Assembly: GCA_013695765.1 (NCBI GenBank)
Contig: JACCZW010000089.1
Span: forward strand, 1-33,495
Length of the DNA stretch: 33,495 bases
DNA from: Gammaproteobacteria bacterium
GTDB lineage: Bacteria > Pseudomonadota > Gammaproteobacteria > JACCYU01
Reading direction: 5' to 3'
In this document: positions 1 through 8,554 of the stretch, in pieces
How the letters are laid out: each line of letters begins with the position of its first letter
Position numbering within the stretch: position 1 is the first letter of the stretch
Translations under genes and position numbers: made by a program
Notes under the pieces: model-generated
Seen by the model: only the letters and a program-made list of their open reading frames with translations
The model's database searches: none
What the model was told of the DNA's origin: nothing

Positions 1-86
1 GCCTTTGTCTATCGACTACAGCTTGTAAGCGCGTGCTGCGCCGTTGCCGGATGCGCCCGGCATGCAGGCGGGCGCGCTAACAGGAT

Positions 87-425
87 CTAGGCGTCGCTGG
101 CAGCCTGGCGACTCGCGGCCGCCTCGGTCACCATCTTCTGCAGATCGCCTTTCTCGAACAACTCCAGGGTGATATCGCACCCGCCTACCAGTTCGCCGCT
201 GATGTAAACCTGCGGGAAAGTCGGCCAGTTCGCATAGCGTGGCAGATTCTGCATGATCTCCGGATCGGCCAGCACGTTGACGTAGGCGAACTCGGTGCCG
301 CAGCGCTTCAGCGCTTCAGCGGTCCGGCTCGAAAAACCGCACTGAGGCAACTGCGGCGTCCCCTTCATGAAAATGACAACGGGATTGTTTTCCACCTGCC
401 CTCTGATACGGTCTAGTGCATCCAT
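87..425 (-). CDS. grxD: Monothiol glutaredoxin, Grx4/GrxD family
   Basis: Small cytoplasmic 112-residue protein with the CGFS active site (residues 29-32) that defines monothiol glutaredoxins, preceded by the family's FMKGTPQLPQ stretch and followed by WPTFPQVYISGELVGGCD, which forms the cis-proline and glutathione-binding surface. The family binds a glutathione-coordinated [2Fe-2S] cluster and delivers it to Fe-S assembly partners and iron regulators; it is a poor disulfide reductase. Length is normal for single-domain GrxD. The ATG start is supported by a GAGGA ribosome site about 6 nt upstream. It lies downstream of the amidotransferase gene on the same strand with a gap of about 100 nt, so co-transcription is possible but not shown. 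Confidence 0.95.
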   Translation of the reverse strand: MDALDRIRGQVENNPVVIFMKGTPQLPQCGFSSRTAEALKRCGTEFAYVNVLADPEIMQNLPRYANWPTFPQVYISGELVGGCDITLELFEKGDLQKMVTEAAASRQAASDA

Positions 426-526
426 AGGTATTCCTCACGGTTAATGTTACGAAGCCGCTTATTGTATCCGCTTTGAGAAATGCCTTAAACGGCCAGGATG
501 CATTCAGGCCGGGACATCGACAATGT

Positions 527-2305
527 CTAAACGTTGTCCACGTTTCGTTGCAGCCACAGCTCCAGCAACGCCAGATGCCACAGCTTGCTGCCCTTGAGTG
601 GTGTGATATGCGCTTCCGGTTCGCTCAGCAGACGATCGACATAGGTGCGCTGATACAGCCCGCGCTCATGGCAGGCGCGTGAATTGAGCGTATCGACCAT
701 CAATTGCAGAAAATCTCCGCGCACGTATTTGAGCGCCGGCACCGGAAAATAGCCTTTGGGCCGGTCGATCACCACGTCCGGCACCAGGCCGCGCGCCATT
801 TGCTTGAGCGGATGTTTGCCGCCTTCGCGCAGCTTGAACGCCGGCGGCATCTGCATGGCCAGTTCCACCAGCTCGTGATCCAGAAACGGCACGCGCGCCT
901 CCAGTCCCCAGGCCATGGTCATGTTGTCCACGCGCTTGACCGGATCATCGACGATCAGGGTGGTGGCGTCCATGCGCAGGACCTTGTCGAGAAACGTGTC
1001 CGCCGGCGCCTCTTCCAGTAATTGCGCGATCAGCGCGGAGGTGTGATCTTCACTCACGTATTCGGGTGCTACGGTGTGCGCGAACTCGGCGTGCGTGCGA
1101 TCGAAATAATGCGTGCGAAACCGGGTGAGATCGTCGCCGGCTTCCGCATCCATTTGCGGATACCAGAAATAGCCGCCGAACACCTCGTCCGCGCCCTGGC
1201 CTGTCTGTATAACTTTCACGTCGCGGCGCACCTGCTCGGCGAGCAGATAAAATGCCACGGCGTCCTGTCCCACCATCGGTTCGGACATGTTGTCCACCGC
1301 TTCGGGCAGGCGCTCGAGCAGCTCGCGATTAGGCACCTGAAACTTGTGGTGGTCGGTCGCAAAGCGCTCGGCGACCGGATCGGAAAACTCGAACTCGCTG
1401 CCCTTTTCCTCGGGCTGGTCTTCGAAACCCACCGTGTAGGTTTTTATGTCGCGCACACCGGAAGTCGCCAGCGCCGCGACCAGCAGGCTCGAATCCAGCC
1501 CGCCCGACAGCAGCACGCCCACCGGCACATCGGAGGCGGCGATGCGCCGCCGCACCGCAGTACACAGCGCCGCGCGCGTGAGTTCCAGCCATTCTTCATC
1601 ACTTCGCGCTTCCGGTGGGCGTCTCGCCTCTAAAGTCCAGTAGCGATCGATCTGACGCGCGCCGTCTCTGGCGATCGTCAGGGTGTGCGCGGGTTCGAGC
1701 TTGCGAATGCCTGCAAGCAAGGTGCGCGGCGCCGGCACTACCGCGTGCAGGGTCAGGTGGTGATGCAGCGCGACCGCATCGATACTCTTGTCGATGCCGC
1801 CCGCCGCCAGCAGCGCCTGCGTGTTCGAGGCAAAGCGCAAATATTTGTCGCCGATACTGTAATAAAGGGGTTTGATGCCGAGTCGGTCGCGCGCCATAAA
1901 CAAACTTTGCGCGCGCCTGTCCCACAGCGCGAACGCGAACATGCCCAGAAACCGCGTCACGCAATCCGCGCCCCAGGCGCGGTACGCCTTGACGATGACT
2001 TCCGTATCGCCCGTCGATCTGAACGAAAACCCCAGCGCCCGTAACTCCGCGCGCAGCTCGCGGTAGTTGTAAATGACGCCGTTGAACACCAGCGCGATTC
2101 CCAATGCCTCGTCCACCATCGGCTGGTGCGCCTGCGCGGACAAATCGATGACGGACAGCCGCCGATGTCCCAGCGCGAGCGGGCCATCCGTATAATGCCC
2201 CTCGTCGTCCGGGCCGCGACGGCGCAACGCGGGCAGCATGGCCTTCAACGCGGATATATCCGGCGCTCGCCCATCGAAACGCAATTCACCACAGATGCCG
2301 CACAT
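527..2305 (-). CDS. asnO: N-acetylglutaminylglutamine amidotransferase (asparagine-synthase family)
   Basis: Predicted 592-residue class II glutamine amidotransferase. The frame stays open upstream to 2419, but the start chosen here gives MCGICGEL, placing the nucleophile Cys at position 2 as this family requires. The N-terminal glutaminase half shows RRGPDDEG, GHRRLSVIDLS and FNGVIYNYREL. The C-terminal synthetase half shows the pyrophosphate loop SGGLDSS and GQGADEVFGGYFWYPQ. The last motif, together with HAVVPAPRTLLAG and DNMSEPM, resembles the trio-type amidotransferase that makes the osmolyte N-acetylglutaminylglutamine amide more than ordinary AsnB. The usual partner genes (a GNAT/ATP-grasp dipeptide synthase and a peptidase) are not in the window, so substrate assignment rests on sequence resemblance. 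The fallback call is a glutamine-hydrolysing asparagine synthetase. Confidence 0.8.
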   Translation of the reverse strand: MCGICGELRFDGRAPDISALKAMLPALRRRGPDDEGHYTDGPLALGHRRLSVIDLSAQAHQPMVDEALGIALVFNGVIYNYRELRAELRALGFSFRSTGDTEVIVKAYRAWGADCVTRFLGMFAFALWDRRAQSLFMARDRLGIKPLYYSIGDKYLRFASNTQALLAAGGIDKSIDAVALHHHLTLHAVVPAPRTLLAGIRKLEPAHTLTIARDGARQIDRYWTLEARRPPEARSDEEWLELTRAALCTAVRRRIAASDVPVGVLLSGGLDSSLLVAALATSGVRDIKTYTVGFEDQPEEKGSEFEFSDPVAERFATDHHKFQVPNRELLERLPEAVDNMSEPMVGQDAVAFYLLAEQVRRDVKVIQTGQGADEVFGGYFWYPQMDAEAGDDLTRFRTHYFDRTHAEFAHTVAPEYVSEDHTSALIAQLLEEAPADTFLDKVLRMDATTLIVDDPVKRVDNMTMAWGLEARVPFLDHELVELAMQMPPAFKLREGGKHPLKQMARGLVPDVVIDRPKGYFPVPALKYVRGDFLQLMVDTLNSRACHERGLYQRTYVDRLLSEPEAHITPLKGSKLWHLALLELWLQRNVDNV

Positions 2306-2458
2306 GAGTCTAGACGCGTGTTGTCGAACGTTGGAGAGGGGGAACCGCGCGGGTACCGGATTGCTGGCGGGGGATGATAACGCAAGCTGCCGATCGATGC
2401 CGAGAGTCGCCTGCGGCAACGACCCTACGTTAACGGCCCTAGATTAACAACATCGGGG

Positions 2459-3421
2459 TCAGGACGCGGCGCTTACGGAAAAACGCGTACGTCGCCGGTG
2501 CATGATGTTGCTGATGACCCCATGCCGCGGCCCGAACAGCGCCGCCGCGATGAGCAGCAAACCGGCGGCGACCGCGATCATGCCGGCGGTGCTGGTGCTG
2601 CCATAGCCGAACGCCGCCGGCAGCGCCAGCGCCCCCGCATGGCCCAGCACCGCCGCGCCGGCACCGATGACCAGACTCAACCCGAGCATCACCGGCAGTC
2701 GGTCGGTGAGCAGATAAGCCGCGGCTGGCGGCGCGATCAACAACGCCACCACGAGGATGCTGCCGACCGCCTCGAATGCCGCCACCGCGGTAACCGCGGT
2801 CAGGGTCATCAGCAGGTAATGCATGGCGCGCGCGTTGACGCCCATGGTCGTGGCGAGCGCCGGATCGAACGAGCTGATTTTGAATTCCTTGTAAAACAGC
2901 ACCACGAATGCGAGGTTAAGCAGAAAAATGGACGCCAGGGTCAATGCCACTCTGGGCACGACCATGCCGGCCAACGTTACCGTATCCAGCGGCGTAAACT
3001 CGATGGCGCCGTACAGCACGCAATTAGCGTCCAGATGGACCTGATCAGCGGCCTGCGCGATCAACACCAGTCCCAGCGCGAACAGGCCGGTGAAGACCAC
3101 GCCCATGGAGGCGCCTTCATCCACCTTGCCGTACCCGCGCACCCATTCGGTGAACAGCGCCGTAAGCACACCCGCCGCCACCGCACCGATGAACATTGGC
3201 GCGCTGGTAAGTTTGCCGCTGACCATAAACGCGACCGCCAGACCAGGCAGCACCGCGTGGCTGATGGCGTCGCCCATCATGCTCATTCTGCGCAGCACCA
3301 GAAAACAGCCCGGCAGCGCGCAAGCCATCGCGCACAGTACGCCCACGGCGACGATCCAGCCGTCGAGATAAACATCCCAGCTCGCCAGCGCCTGCCACAT
3401 CCGAATCGGAAACTCAGGCAC
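2459..3421 (-). CDS. Mn/Zn-type ABC transporter permease (second permease)
   Basis: 320-residue inner-membrane permease of the ABC-3 (ZnuB/MntB/TroD) family, with about eight or nine hydrophobic segments. Family features include LVLRRMSMMGDAISHAVLPG near residue 45 and a late helix reading EAVGSILVVALLIAPPAAAYLL. It should form the membrane channel together with the permease encoded just upstream. It starts at a GTG that overlaps the end of that gene by 8 nt, indicating translational coupling. It is the last gene of the operon. Unlike its partner it has no extra cytoplasmic domain and ends in a short basic tail. Metal specificity cannot be read from this subunit. Confidence 0.9.
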   Translation of the reverse strand: MPEFPIRMWQALASWDVYLDGWIVAVGVLCAMACALPGCFLVLRRMSMMGDAISHAVLPGLAVAFMVSGKLTSAPMFIGAVAAGVLTALFTEWVRGYGKVDEGASMGVVFTGLFALGLVLIAQAADQVHLDANCVLYGAIEFTPLDTVTLAGMVVPRVALTLASIFLLNLAFVVLFYKEFKISSFDPALATTMGVNARAMHYLLMTLTAVTAVAAFEAVGSILVVALLIAPPAAAYLLTDRLPVMLGLSLVIGAGAAVLGHAGALALPAAFGYGSTSTAGMIAVAAGLLLIAAALFGPRHGVISNIMHRRRTRFSVSAAS

Positions 3422-4802
3422 GGGAACTGCTCATCGGTGCGACGGTGTCCGTAGACGGCGCCAGGATTTCGTGCGGGCTCGCCGGCACCGCGAGATGCCG
3501 GTCGTCGCGCTCCAGCAGCGACTCCAGTTCAGCGATCATCTCCGGTGACAGCACGTGTTCGATACGATCGGCGTCCCGATCCACATGACTGGGCGCGATA
3601 TCCGCGTAAGTTATCAGATACATCTCCCACAACCGGTGATTGCGCACCACTCTCACGGCATGGATGCGGCCCAGCGCGGTCAATACGAAACAGCCGGATT
3701 CCGCCGGGCGCACTAGGCCAGCGTGCTCCGCCCGACGCACAATGCGGGCTAGCTGCGTCAGCCCCCACGATCGCCGCCGCAGCAACTCGTCGAAGCCAAC
3801 GTTACGCATCAGTGCATCGTCACCCGCGCCCCGCGTGGCGTAAAGCTCCTGCGCTTCATACATCGCGCGCAGCAGATGCTGGGTATCCATGCGCCGATTG
3901 AGGCGGCGATGACGCAACCAGTGCGGCGCCACGCCACGCGCCGACCCGCACAACATGCTCACGACAAACATGACCAGCGCGGCCAGCACGATCATCGCCC
4001 CCGAAGGCAACCGCGGAAACAGGGCGCTCACCATCGCACCCACCGCCGCGCTGCATGCCCCGATCAACGCCGCGATGCAGGTCATGGGCGCCAGGCGATC
4101 GCTCCAGAAGCGCGCCGCTGCCGCCGGTACGATCAGCATCGCGATAATCAGAATGACGCCCACCGCCTGCAGACCCACCACCACGATGGTCACCACCAGC
4201 CCCGCGAGCACCGCATCCAGCGTGCCTACCGGCCAGCCCTGACCCTGCGCGAAACCGGCGTCGAAACAGAGCAGCCGGAATTCCTTGAACAATATCGCGC
4301 AGGCGATCACGACCAGCCCGGCGGCGGCAACGATAAACCACGCGTCGATGGCGGTCATGGAGGCGGTGCTGCCGTAGATATAGGACTGGAGCCCCGCCGC
4401 GGAGCTGGCGCCCATCTGCTGGATCACGCCCAGCAGCGCCACACCAGCGCCGAAAAACACGCTTAAGGTTACGCCCAAAGCCGCGTCTTCTTTCAGGCGT
4501 GTGTAGTGACGGATAAGCAATATGCCGCCTGCGCCCAGCACGCCGGCGACCGCCGCGCCGGTCAGCAATATAGGTAAGGATTTGCCGGCGACGCCGGCGA
4601 GATTGGCAAGCACGAAAGCCAGGCCCACGCCCGGCAAGGTCGCGTGGCTTAGCGCATCGCCCAGCAACGCGCGCTTGCGCAGCAGCATGAACGTGCCGAT
4701 AACGCCCGCCGCCAGCCCCAGCACGCTTGCTGCCAGCACCACCAGCCGGGTGTTGTAGTCCTGCAAGGTCAGTACGCGCAGCACCGTGTCGAAAGCGGGC
4801 AT
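3414..4802 (-). CDS. Metal ABC permease fused to a DtxR-like C-terminal domain
   Basis: 462 residues. Residues 1 to about 290 form an ABC-3 permease (MLLRKRALLGDALSHATLPG; LQAVGVILIIAMLIVPAAAA). Residues from about 300 to 440 are cytoplasmic and look like an iron-dependent-repressor module. A winged-helix stretch (LTQLARIVRRAEHAGLV, then FVLTALGRIHAVRVVRNHR) is followed by a dimerisation and metal-site segment (HRLWEMYL, then DADRIEHVLSPEMIAEL). It retains His and Glu residues at places where DtxR/MntR proteins bind metal. Permease-DtxR fusions are known in this transporter family. The attached domain could gate transport by sensing cytosolic metal, or bind DNA at the membrane; neither can be decided from sequence. 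It starts with ATG 4 nt after the ATPase gene. Confidence 0.9.
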   Translation of the reverse strand: MPAFDTVLRVLTLQDYNTRLVVLAASVLGLAAGVIGTFMLLRKRALLGDALSHATLPGVGLAFVLANLAGVAGKSLPILLTGAAVAGVLGAGGILLIRHYTRLKEDAALGVTLSVFFGAGVALLGVIQQMGASSAAGLQSYIYGSTASMTAIDAWFIVAAAGLVVIACAILFKEFRLLCFDAGFAQGQGWPVGTLDAVLAGLVVTIVVVGLQAVGVILIIAMLIVPAAAARFWSDRLAPMTCIAALIGACSAAVGAMVSALFPRLPSGAMIVLAALVMFVVSMLCGSARGVAPHWLRHRRLNRRMDTQHLLRAMYEAQELYATRGAGDDALMRNVGFDELLRRRSWGLTQLARIVRRAEHAGLVRPAESGCFVLTALGRIHAVRVVRNHRLWEMYLITYADIAPSHVDRDADRIEHVLSPEMIAELESLLERDDRHLAVPASPHEILAPSTDTVAPMSSSRA

Positions 4803-4806
4803 GGGA

Positions 4807-5658
4807 TCAGCCGTTGCGGGTCAGCGCCTCGGCGGCGTCGCTTAGCAAGGTGAGTTTGCCGCCATAGGTCTTGCGTAAGTTGTCCTCGTTGAAGACCTCG
4901 TCGGTTGGCCCATGCGCGACCACCCGCATGTTCATCAGGATCACGTAGTCGAAATATTCGCGCACCGTTTGCAGGTTATGGTGCACCACCAGCGCGGTCT
5001 TGCCCGCCGTTCGCAGATTGTGCAGCAGACCGACGATCGCCTTTTCGGTCGCCGCGTCCACCGCGGCGAAAGGCTCGTCCATCAGGTACAGGTCCGCCTC
5101 CTGCGCGAGCGCGCGGGCGAGAAAAGTCCGTTGCTGCTGCCCGCCCGAAAGCTGACTGATCTGGCGATCGGCCAGGTCGGCGATGCCGACACGATCCAGC
5201 GCCGCGCGCGCGGCCTCGCGGTGTCGGCGCGTCACGGGCAGGCACCAGCCGATCTTGCCGTAGCGCCCCATGGTCACCACATCCAGGGCGCTGACCGGGA
5301 AGTCCCAATCCACGCTTTCGCGCTGAGGCACGTACCCGACTCTTCGACGGTTCCTGCGATACGGCTCGCCGAACACGCGCACGCGACCAGACACGCTCGG
5401 CACCAGATCCATGACCGCCTTGATGAGGGTGGTCTTACCTGCGCCGTTGGGCCCGATCACGCCCACCAGTCGGCCTTCGGGGACGTCCAGCTCCACTTCC
5501 CAGAGCACCGGCTTGCGGTAATAGGCCACGGTCAGATCATGGATACTCAGCGGCGCGGACGGTGGCCGCTTTTCCGCGGCGTCAGCGCGCGTGGCGCCCT
5601 TGCCGCTGACAGACTGGATCGCTTCGCGCAGGCTGGTGGCTAGCGCGGGTTTATTCAT
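4807..5658 (-). CDS. Mn/Zn-type ABC transporter ATP-binding protein
   Basis: 283-residue ATPase energising the two permeases encoded downstream. Walker A is GPNGAGKTT (about residue 71), the signature is LSGGQQQR, Walker B is LYLMDEPF and the switch His lies in VVHHN. The Q-loop segment VPQRESVDWDFPVSALDVV and MGRYGKIG is typical of the manganese/zinc (ZnuC/MntB) group rather than siderophore or sugar ATPases. An N-terminal extension of about 38 residues before the ABC fold is low in complexity and of unknown role; a later start is conceivable, but no better in-frame start is evident. The gene overlaps the end of the binding-protein gene by 8 nt and is separated from the fused permease by 4 nt. 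Confidence 0.93.
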   Translation of the reverse strand: MNKPALATSLREAIQSVSGKGATRADAAEKRPPSAPLSIHDLTVAYYRKPVLWEVELDVPEGRLVGVIGPNGAGKTTLIKAVMDLVPSVSGRVRVFGEPYRRNRRRVGYVPQRESVDWDFPVSALDVVTMGRYGKIGWCLPVTRRHREAARAALDRVGIADLADRQISQLSGGQQQRTFLARALAQEADLYLMDEPFAAVDAATEKAIVGLLHNLRTAGKTALVVHHNLQTVREYFDYVILMNMRVVAHGPTDEVFNEDNLRKTYGGKLTLLSDAAEALTRNG

Positions 5659-6664
5659 GGTGGACTAATTTTCCTTGCATGCCGCGCGCCGGCGCCTGAC
5701 CCCCCAGCGCCCGTGTCGCGGTGGTGAGATTGTGATCCAGCATGCCAATGTAGGTGCCCTCGTAAGTCCCATCGCTGCCCATGGCATCGGAGAACAACTC
5801 GCCGCCGACTTCGACCTCGTGACCGCGGGCGTGCGCGCCTTCGATCAGCGCCTGGATGTTCTGCCGCGAGACGGTGGTCTCGACGAACACCGCCGCCGTT
5901 TTTGTCCTGACGATCAGGTCGATCAGGTCGTTAACCCGCCGCAGCCCAGCCTCCGACTCGGTAGAAAGTCCCTGCACGCCGCGCACGTCCAGACCGTAGG
6001 CCTTGCCGAAGTAATTGAAGGCGTCGTGCGAGGTCACCATCAGCGGCTTGTCATGCCGCCGCGTACTCGGGATCGTGGCGGTGCGTTGCAGGCCGTACTC
6101 GTGCAGCTCGGCAAGCTGTCGCCGATACCGCGCGGCGTTGCGCTGGTAGTAATCGGCGCTGTCTGGATCGAACTCGGCCAGCGACCGCGCCACGACCTCG
6201 ACGGCTTGTGACCAGGCGCTGACATCCATCCACACATGCGGATCGAACTGCCCGTGCGCCTCGATCAGGTAATTTTTGTCGATCAGATCCGTCACCGTAT
6301 ACACCGGTTTGGTACGGCCGACCGCGGTCAGCGTGTCAATCATGCGCCCCTCCAGCAGCAGACCTGTGTAGAAGATGATGTCCGCATCCCGGAGCTGCAC
6401 CACGTCATCGCGCGTGGACGTGTAGAGATGCGGGTCAACTCCCGGCCCGATGATCACGCTCACGGCTGCCCGGTCGCCAGCGACCTGTTTCGCAATATCG
6501 CCGACCATGCCTACCGTGGTGACAACGCGATACGGCCCCTGAGCGGAGACCGCGCCGGCGCCGTTGTCCGCGTCTTCCGCACAGGCGCCCAGCACCATGG
6601 CACACAGCAGAACGACAGCGCCGATGACCGTTCTCAGCGGCTTGTTCGCATCAATGGTTGTCAT
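5651..6664 (-). CDS. Metal-binding lipoprotein of Mn/Zn ABC transporter (TroA/MntA-like)
   Basis: Periplasmic solute-binding protein of cluster A-I. A lipoprotein signal ends in LGAC, so the mature protein is membrane-anchored. Candidate metal ligands are His in GVDPHLYT, His in FDPHVWMD, His in VTSHDAFNYF and Asp in GELFSDAMG. This H-H-H-D set is like TroA, which takes both Zn and Mn, rather than the H-H-E-D set of strict Mn binders. The start used (6664) gives one signal peptide directly before the lipobox. An upstream ATG at 6757 overlaps the preceding stop as ATGA but would add 31 residues with an extra hydrophobic stretch. Neither start has a strong ribosome site. It is the second gene of the operon, after the outer-membrane protein. 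Confidence 0.9.
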   Translation of the reverse strand: MTTIDANKPLRTVIGAVVLLCAMVLGACAEDADNGAGAVSAQGPYRVVTTVGMVGDIAKQVAGDRAAVSVIIGPGVDPHLYTSTRDDVVQLRDADIIFYTGLLLEGRMIDTLTAVGRTKPVYTVTDLIDKNYLIEAHGQFDPHVWMDVSAWSQAVEVVARSLAEFDPDSADYYQRNAARYRRQLAELHEYGLQRTATIPSTRRHDKPLMVTSHDAFNYFGKAYGLDVRGVQGLSTESEAGLRRVNDLIDLIVRTKTAAVFVETTVSRQNIQALIEGAHARGHEVEVGGELFSDAMGSDGTYEGTYIGMLDHNLTTATRALGGQAPARGMQGKLVHHE

Positions 6665-6753
6665 GCCTGCGGCGATCGGGCGACGGATGCTGTACATGTT
6701 GAATACCATTGCAGTGAGAAGGATTGCACATTGCCAGGCCGCTTGGCGGCGGC

Positions 6754-7680
6754 TCATAACCGGAACGAGGTGCCGACGAACACGCTAAAGTCGTCCGCGT
6801 CGTTCGATGGGCTGGCGGTGCCGCCGAAATCCAGGATCCAGTCATCGTTCATTGCATATGTGAACCCCGCGCTGCCGATGGCCTGATATGCGGCGCCGGT
6901 GTCGTGCGGCGCGATGCCGACGTATTCGACATACGCCCCGAGATTCCCGGCGACGGCGTGGCCTAACGCGGCGGTGTGGACAAATTCGATGCCGTAGTCG
7001 TCTTCGCCCCCGTTATAGACGACGTCCACTTCCGCCATGAGACTAAGCCCAAAGCCGCCGGGCAGCCCTGTCGCCAGCGGGAAGATGACCCCGCCCTCGA
7101 CGTGATCGTTACTCAGGTCGTCCGACCCGGTCGGGAACTTCACAAACGGCATGATCGCAAACGCGGTACCGCCAAGGCCGGGCGGCGCCAGACCATCGTT
7201 GCCCCACAGGTTGATCTTCAGGCGCAGCTGGGTGTCGTCACTGAATCCATCAGCGACGTCGGCGTTGCTATTCCCTTCCGTCTCCTGTCGCTCATAAGGC
7301 GTGAACACGAACTGGAGATCGACGTTGTTCAGCAGACCGACTTTGATGTTGCCGGGCAGAACGCCGAACGAATCGGTTCTGATGCCGCCGTCATCGTTAT
7401 AAGCGTATGCCGCCAAGCTTAACTCAAACTGGAAGTGGCCGGCATCGACCGTGTAAGGGCTTTCCGTCGTATCGGGGCGGTCGGTGCTCATCTCCCGCAT
7501 CAGTTTTTCCGGCGTCGGGTAAAAAATCGTGAATTGCCGCTTGTCTGCCGCCGGGGCGGATGGGTATCCACGGTTCGACGATTCCGCGCGCATCCCATCG
7601 AAAATCCTGCCTTCCCCCATGACGCTTCCACAGACAAAAGCATTCCCCGAAGCGATCACAATCCAGATATATAATTTCAT
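6754..7680 (-). CDS. Outer-membrane beta-barrel protein, MetA/phenol-degradation-like family
   Basis: Exported protein of about 308 residues whose start ATG at 7680 gives a signal peptide (MKLYIWIVIASGNAFVCG). The frame stays open upstream to a TTG at 7710, which would spoil the signal. After a conserved entry motif (STDRPDTTESPYTVDAGHFQ) come alternating amphipathic beta-strands, and it ends in aromatic-terminated strand FVGTSFRL, as expected for a barrel. It resembles the transporter-like family often called MetA pathway of phenol degradation (PF13557), whose substrates are mostly unknown. As first gene of the metal ABC operon, with its stop overlapping a possible start of the binding-protein gene, it may let the metal cross the outer membrane. 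That role is inferred from position only. Confidence 0.8.
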   Translation of the reverse strand: MKLYIWIVIASGNAFVCGSVMGEGRIFDGMRAESSNRGYPSAPAADKRQFTIFYPTPEKLMREMSTDRPDTTESPYTVDAGHFQFELSLAAYAYNDDGGIRTDSFGVLPGNIKVGLLNNVDLQFVFTPYERQETEGNSNADVADGFSDDTQLRLKINLWGNDGLAPPGLGGTAFAIMPFVKFPTGSDDLSNDHVEGGVIFPLATGLPGGFGLSLMAEVDVVYNGGEDDYGIEFVHTAALGHAVAGNLGAYVEYVGIAPHDTGAAYQAIGSAGFTYAMNDDWILDFGGTASPSNDADDFSVFVGTSFRL

Positions 7681-7810
7681 TAGGCTAATCCAAACTGGCT
7701 TGGATAGCAAAACTACTATCTTGATTTATCAAAGTCAACAGTACGACTAATCAAAACTTACCCTGTCAACGACTCCGATCAACTCGTGATAGACTGCCGA
7801 TGAGGCGCTA
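7681..7810. promoter_or_regulatory. Divergent promoter region with operator-like dyads for the metal-uptake operon and its DtxR-type regulator
   Basis: The gap between two divergent starts contains two inverted repeats: ATCCAA-N6-TTGGAT (7688-7705) and TTGAT-TT-ATCAA (7721-7732). On the minus strand a possible promoter for the operon has -35 TTGATT (7749-7754), an 18-nt spacer and -10 GATAAA (7725-7730), the last inside the second dyad. A repressor bound there would block the operon. The sequence GTCAAC occurs twice (7734-7739, 7765-7770). A TGAGG ribosome site (7801-7805) serves the plus-strand regulator. The dyads and their positions are seen; binding by the adjacent DtxR-type protein is inferred. 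Confidence 0.5.
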
Positions 7811-8503
7811 ATGACAAGCATTACCGTTGAGAATTATCTGAAGCACGTTTACGAGGAGCAACAACTGCTGGGCGCCGAGACGGATCTCGTGCCGGTCGGA
7901 CGCGTGGCAGCGGCGATGGGCGTCACCGCGGGCACCGCAACTTCGATGGTCAAGAGCCTGGCGAAAGCCAGGCTGATCCGCTACGAGCCGCGGCGCGGCG
8001 TGCGGCTGACGGACTCGGGCGCCAGGATTGCATTACAAGTGGTGCGGCGACACCGGCTCATCGAGTCGTTTCTGGTCAAGGCGCTGGGGCTGGACTGGGC
8101 GGAAGTCCACGCCGAGGCTGAAGAACTGGAGCATGCCATCTCCGACAAGGTGCTTGCGCGCATCGACGCCTATCTAGGTCATCCGGCGGCCGATCCGCAT
8201 GGCGATCCTATCCCGCCACATGCCGGCAGGCTTCCACGCCAGAACGTGACGCGCCTGACCGATTGCCGGACCGATGTTCCGTTGCGGATCGCGCGTGTTT
8301 TAAATCAGGACCCGGATTTTCTGCGTTACGTGGCCAGTCACGGCCTGACACCCGGTGAGTCCGTCACGGTCGCGCCCCGAGAGCCCGCCGCCGATGCGGT
8401 CACGATACGCGCGGGCGCTCGCGAGCCGGTGACGCTGGGCACTGCGGCCGCCGCGACCATCCTCGTGGAGGCCGGGAGTCTCGATGACGGTCAAGGCGCG
8501 TAA
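7811..8503 (+). CDS. mntR: DtxR/MntR-family metal-dependent transcriptional regulator
   Basis: 230 residues. The N-terminal winged helix (VGRVAAAMGVTAGTATSMVKSL, then GVRLTDSGARIA) is followed by the dimerisation/metal domain typical of the family (RRHRLIESFLVKALGLDW, then ELEHAISDKVLARIDAYLGH and DPHGDPIP). A C-terminal FeoA/SH3-like domain runs from about residue 150 to 225. The family represses uptake genes when loaded with Mn2+ or Fe2+. Divergent placement from the metal ABC operon makes that operon the obvious target; Mn is favoured over Fe by the MntR-like wording, but this is not certain. The ATG has TGAGG 5 nt upstream. The adjacent fused permease carries a second DtxR-like module, so this locus encodes two potential metal sensors. 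Confidence 0.9.
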   Translation: MTSITVENYLKHVYEEQQLLGAETDLVPVGRVAAAMGVTAGTATSMVKSLAKARLIRYEPRRGVRLTDSGARIALQVVRRHRLIESFLVKALGLDWAEVHAEAEELEHAISDKVLARIDAYLGHPAADPHGDPIPPHAGRLPRQNVTRLTDCRTDVPLRIARVLNQDPDFLRYVASHGLTPGESVTVAPREPAADAVTIRAGAREPVTLGTAAAATILVEAGSLDDGQGA

Positions 8504-8554
8504 AGTCACTGATCGTAATCGCTATGCGCGGCGACGAAGCTGTTATTGGTCTGG

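Noticed and set aside
2498-3454. A 318-codon open frame on the plus strand opposite the second permease
   Set aside because: It lies fully antisense to a clear ABC permease, is extremely rich in Arg, His and Gln, and shows no domain; it is a by-product of GC-rich codon use.
5651-6664. Assigning the ABC binding protein strictly to manganese
   Set aside because: The third likely ligand is His (VTSHDAF) rather than Glu, as in TroA-type proteins that accept Zn and Mn, so the metal is left open.
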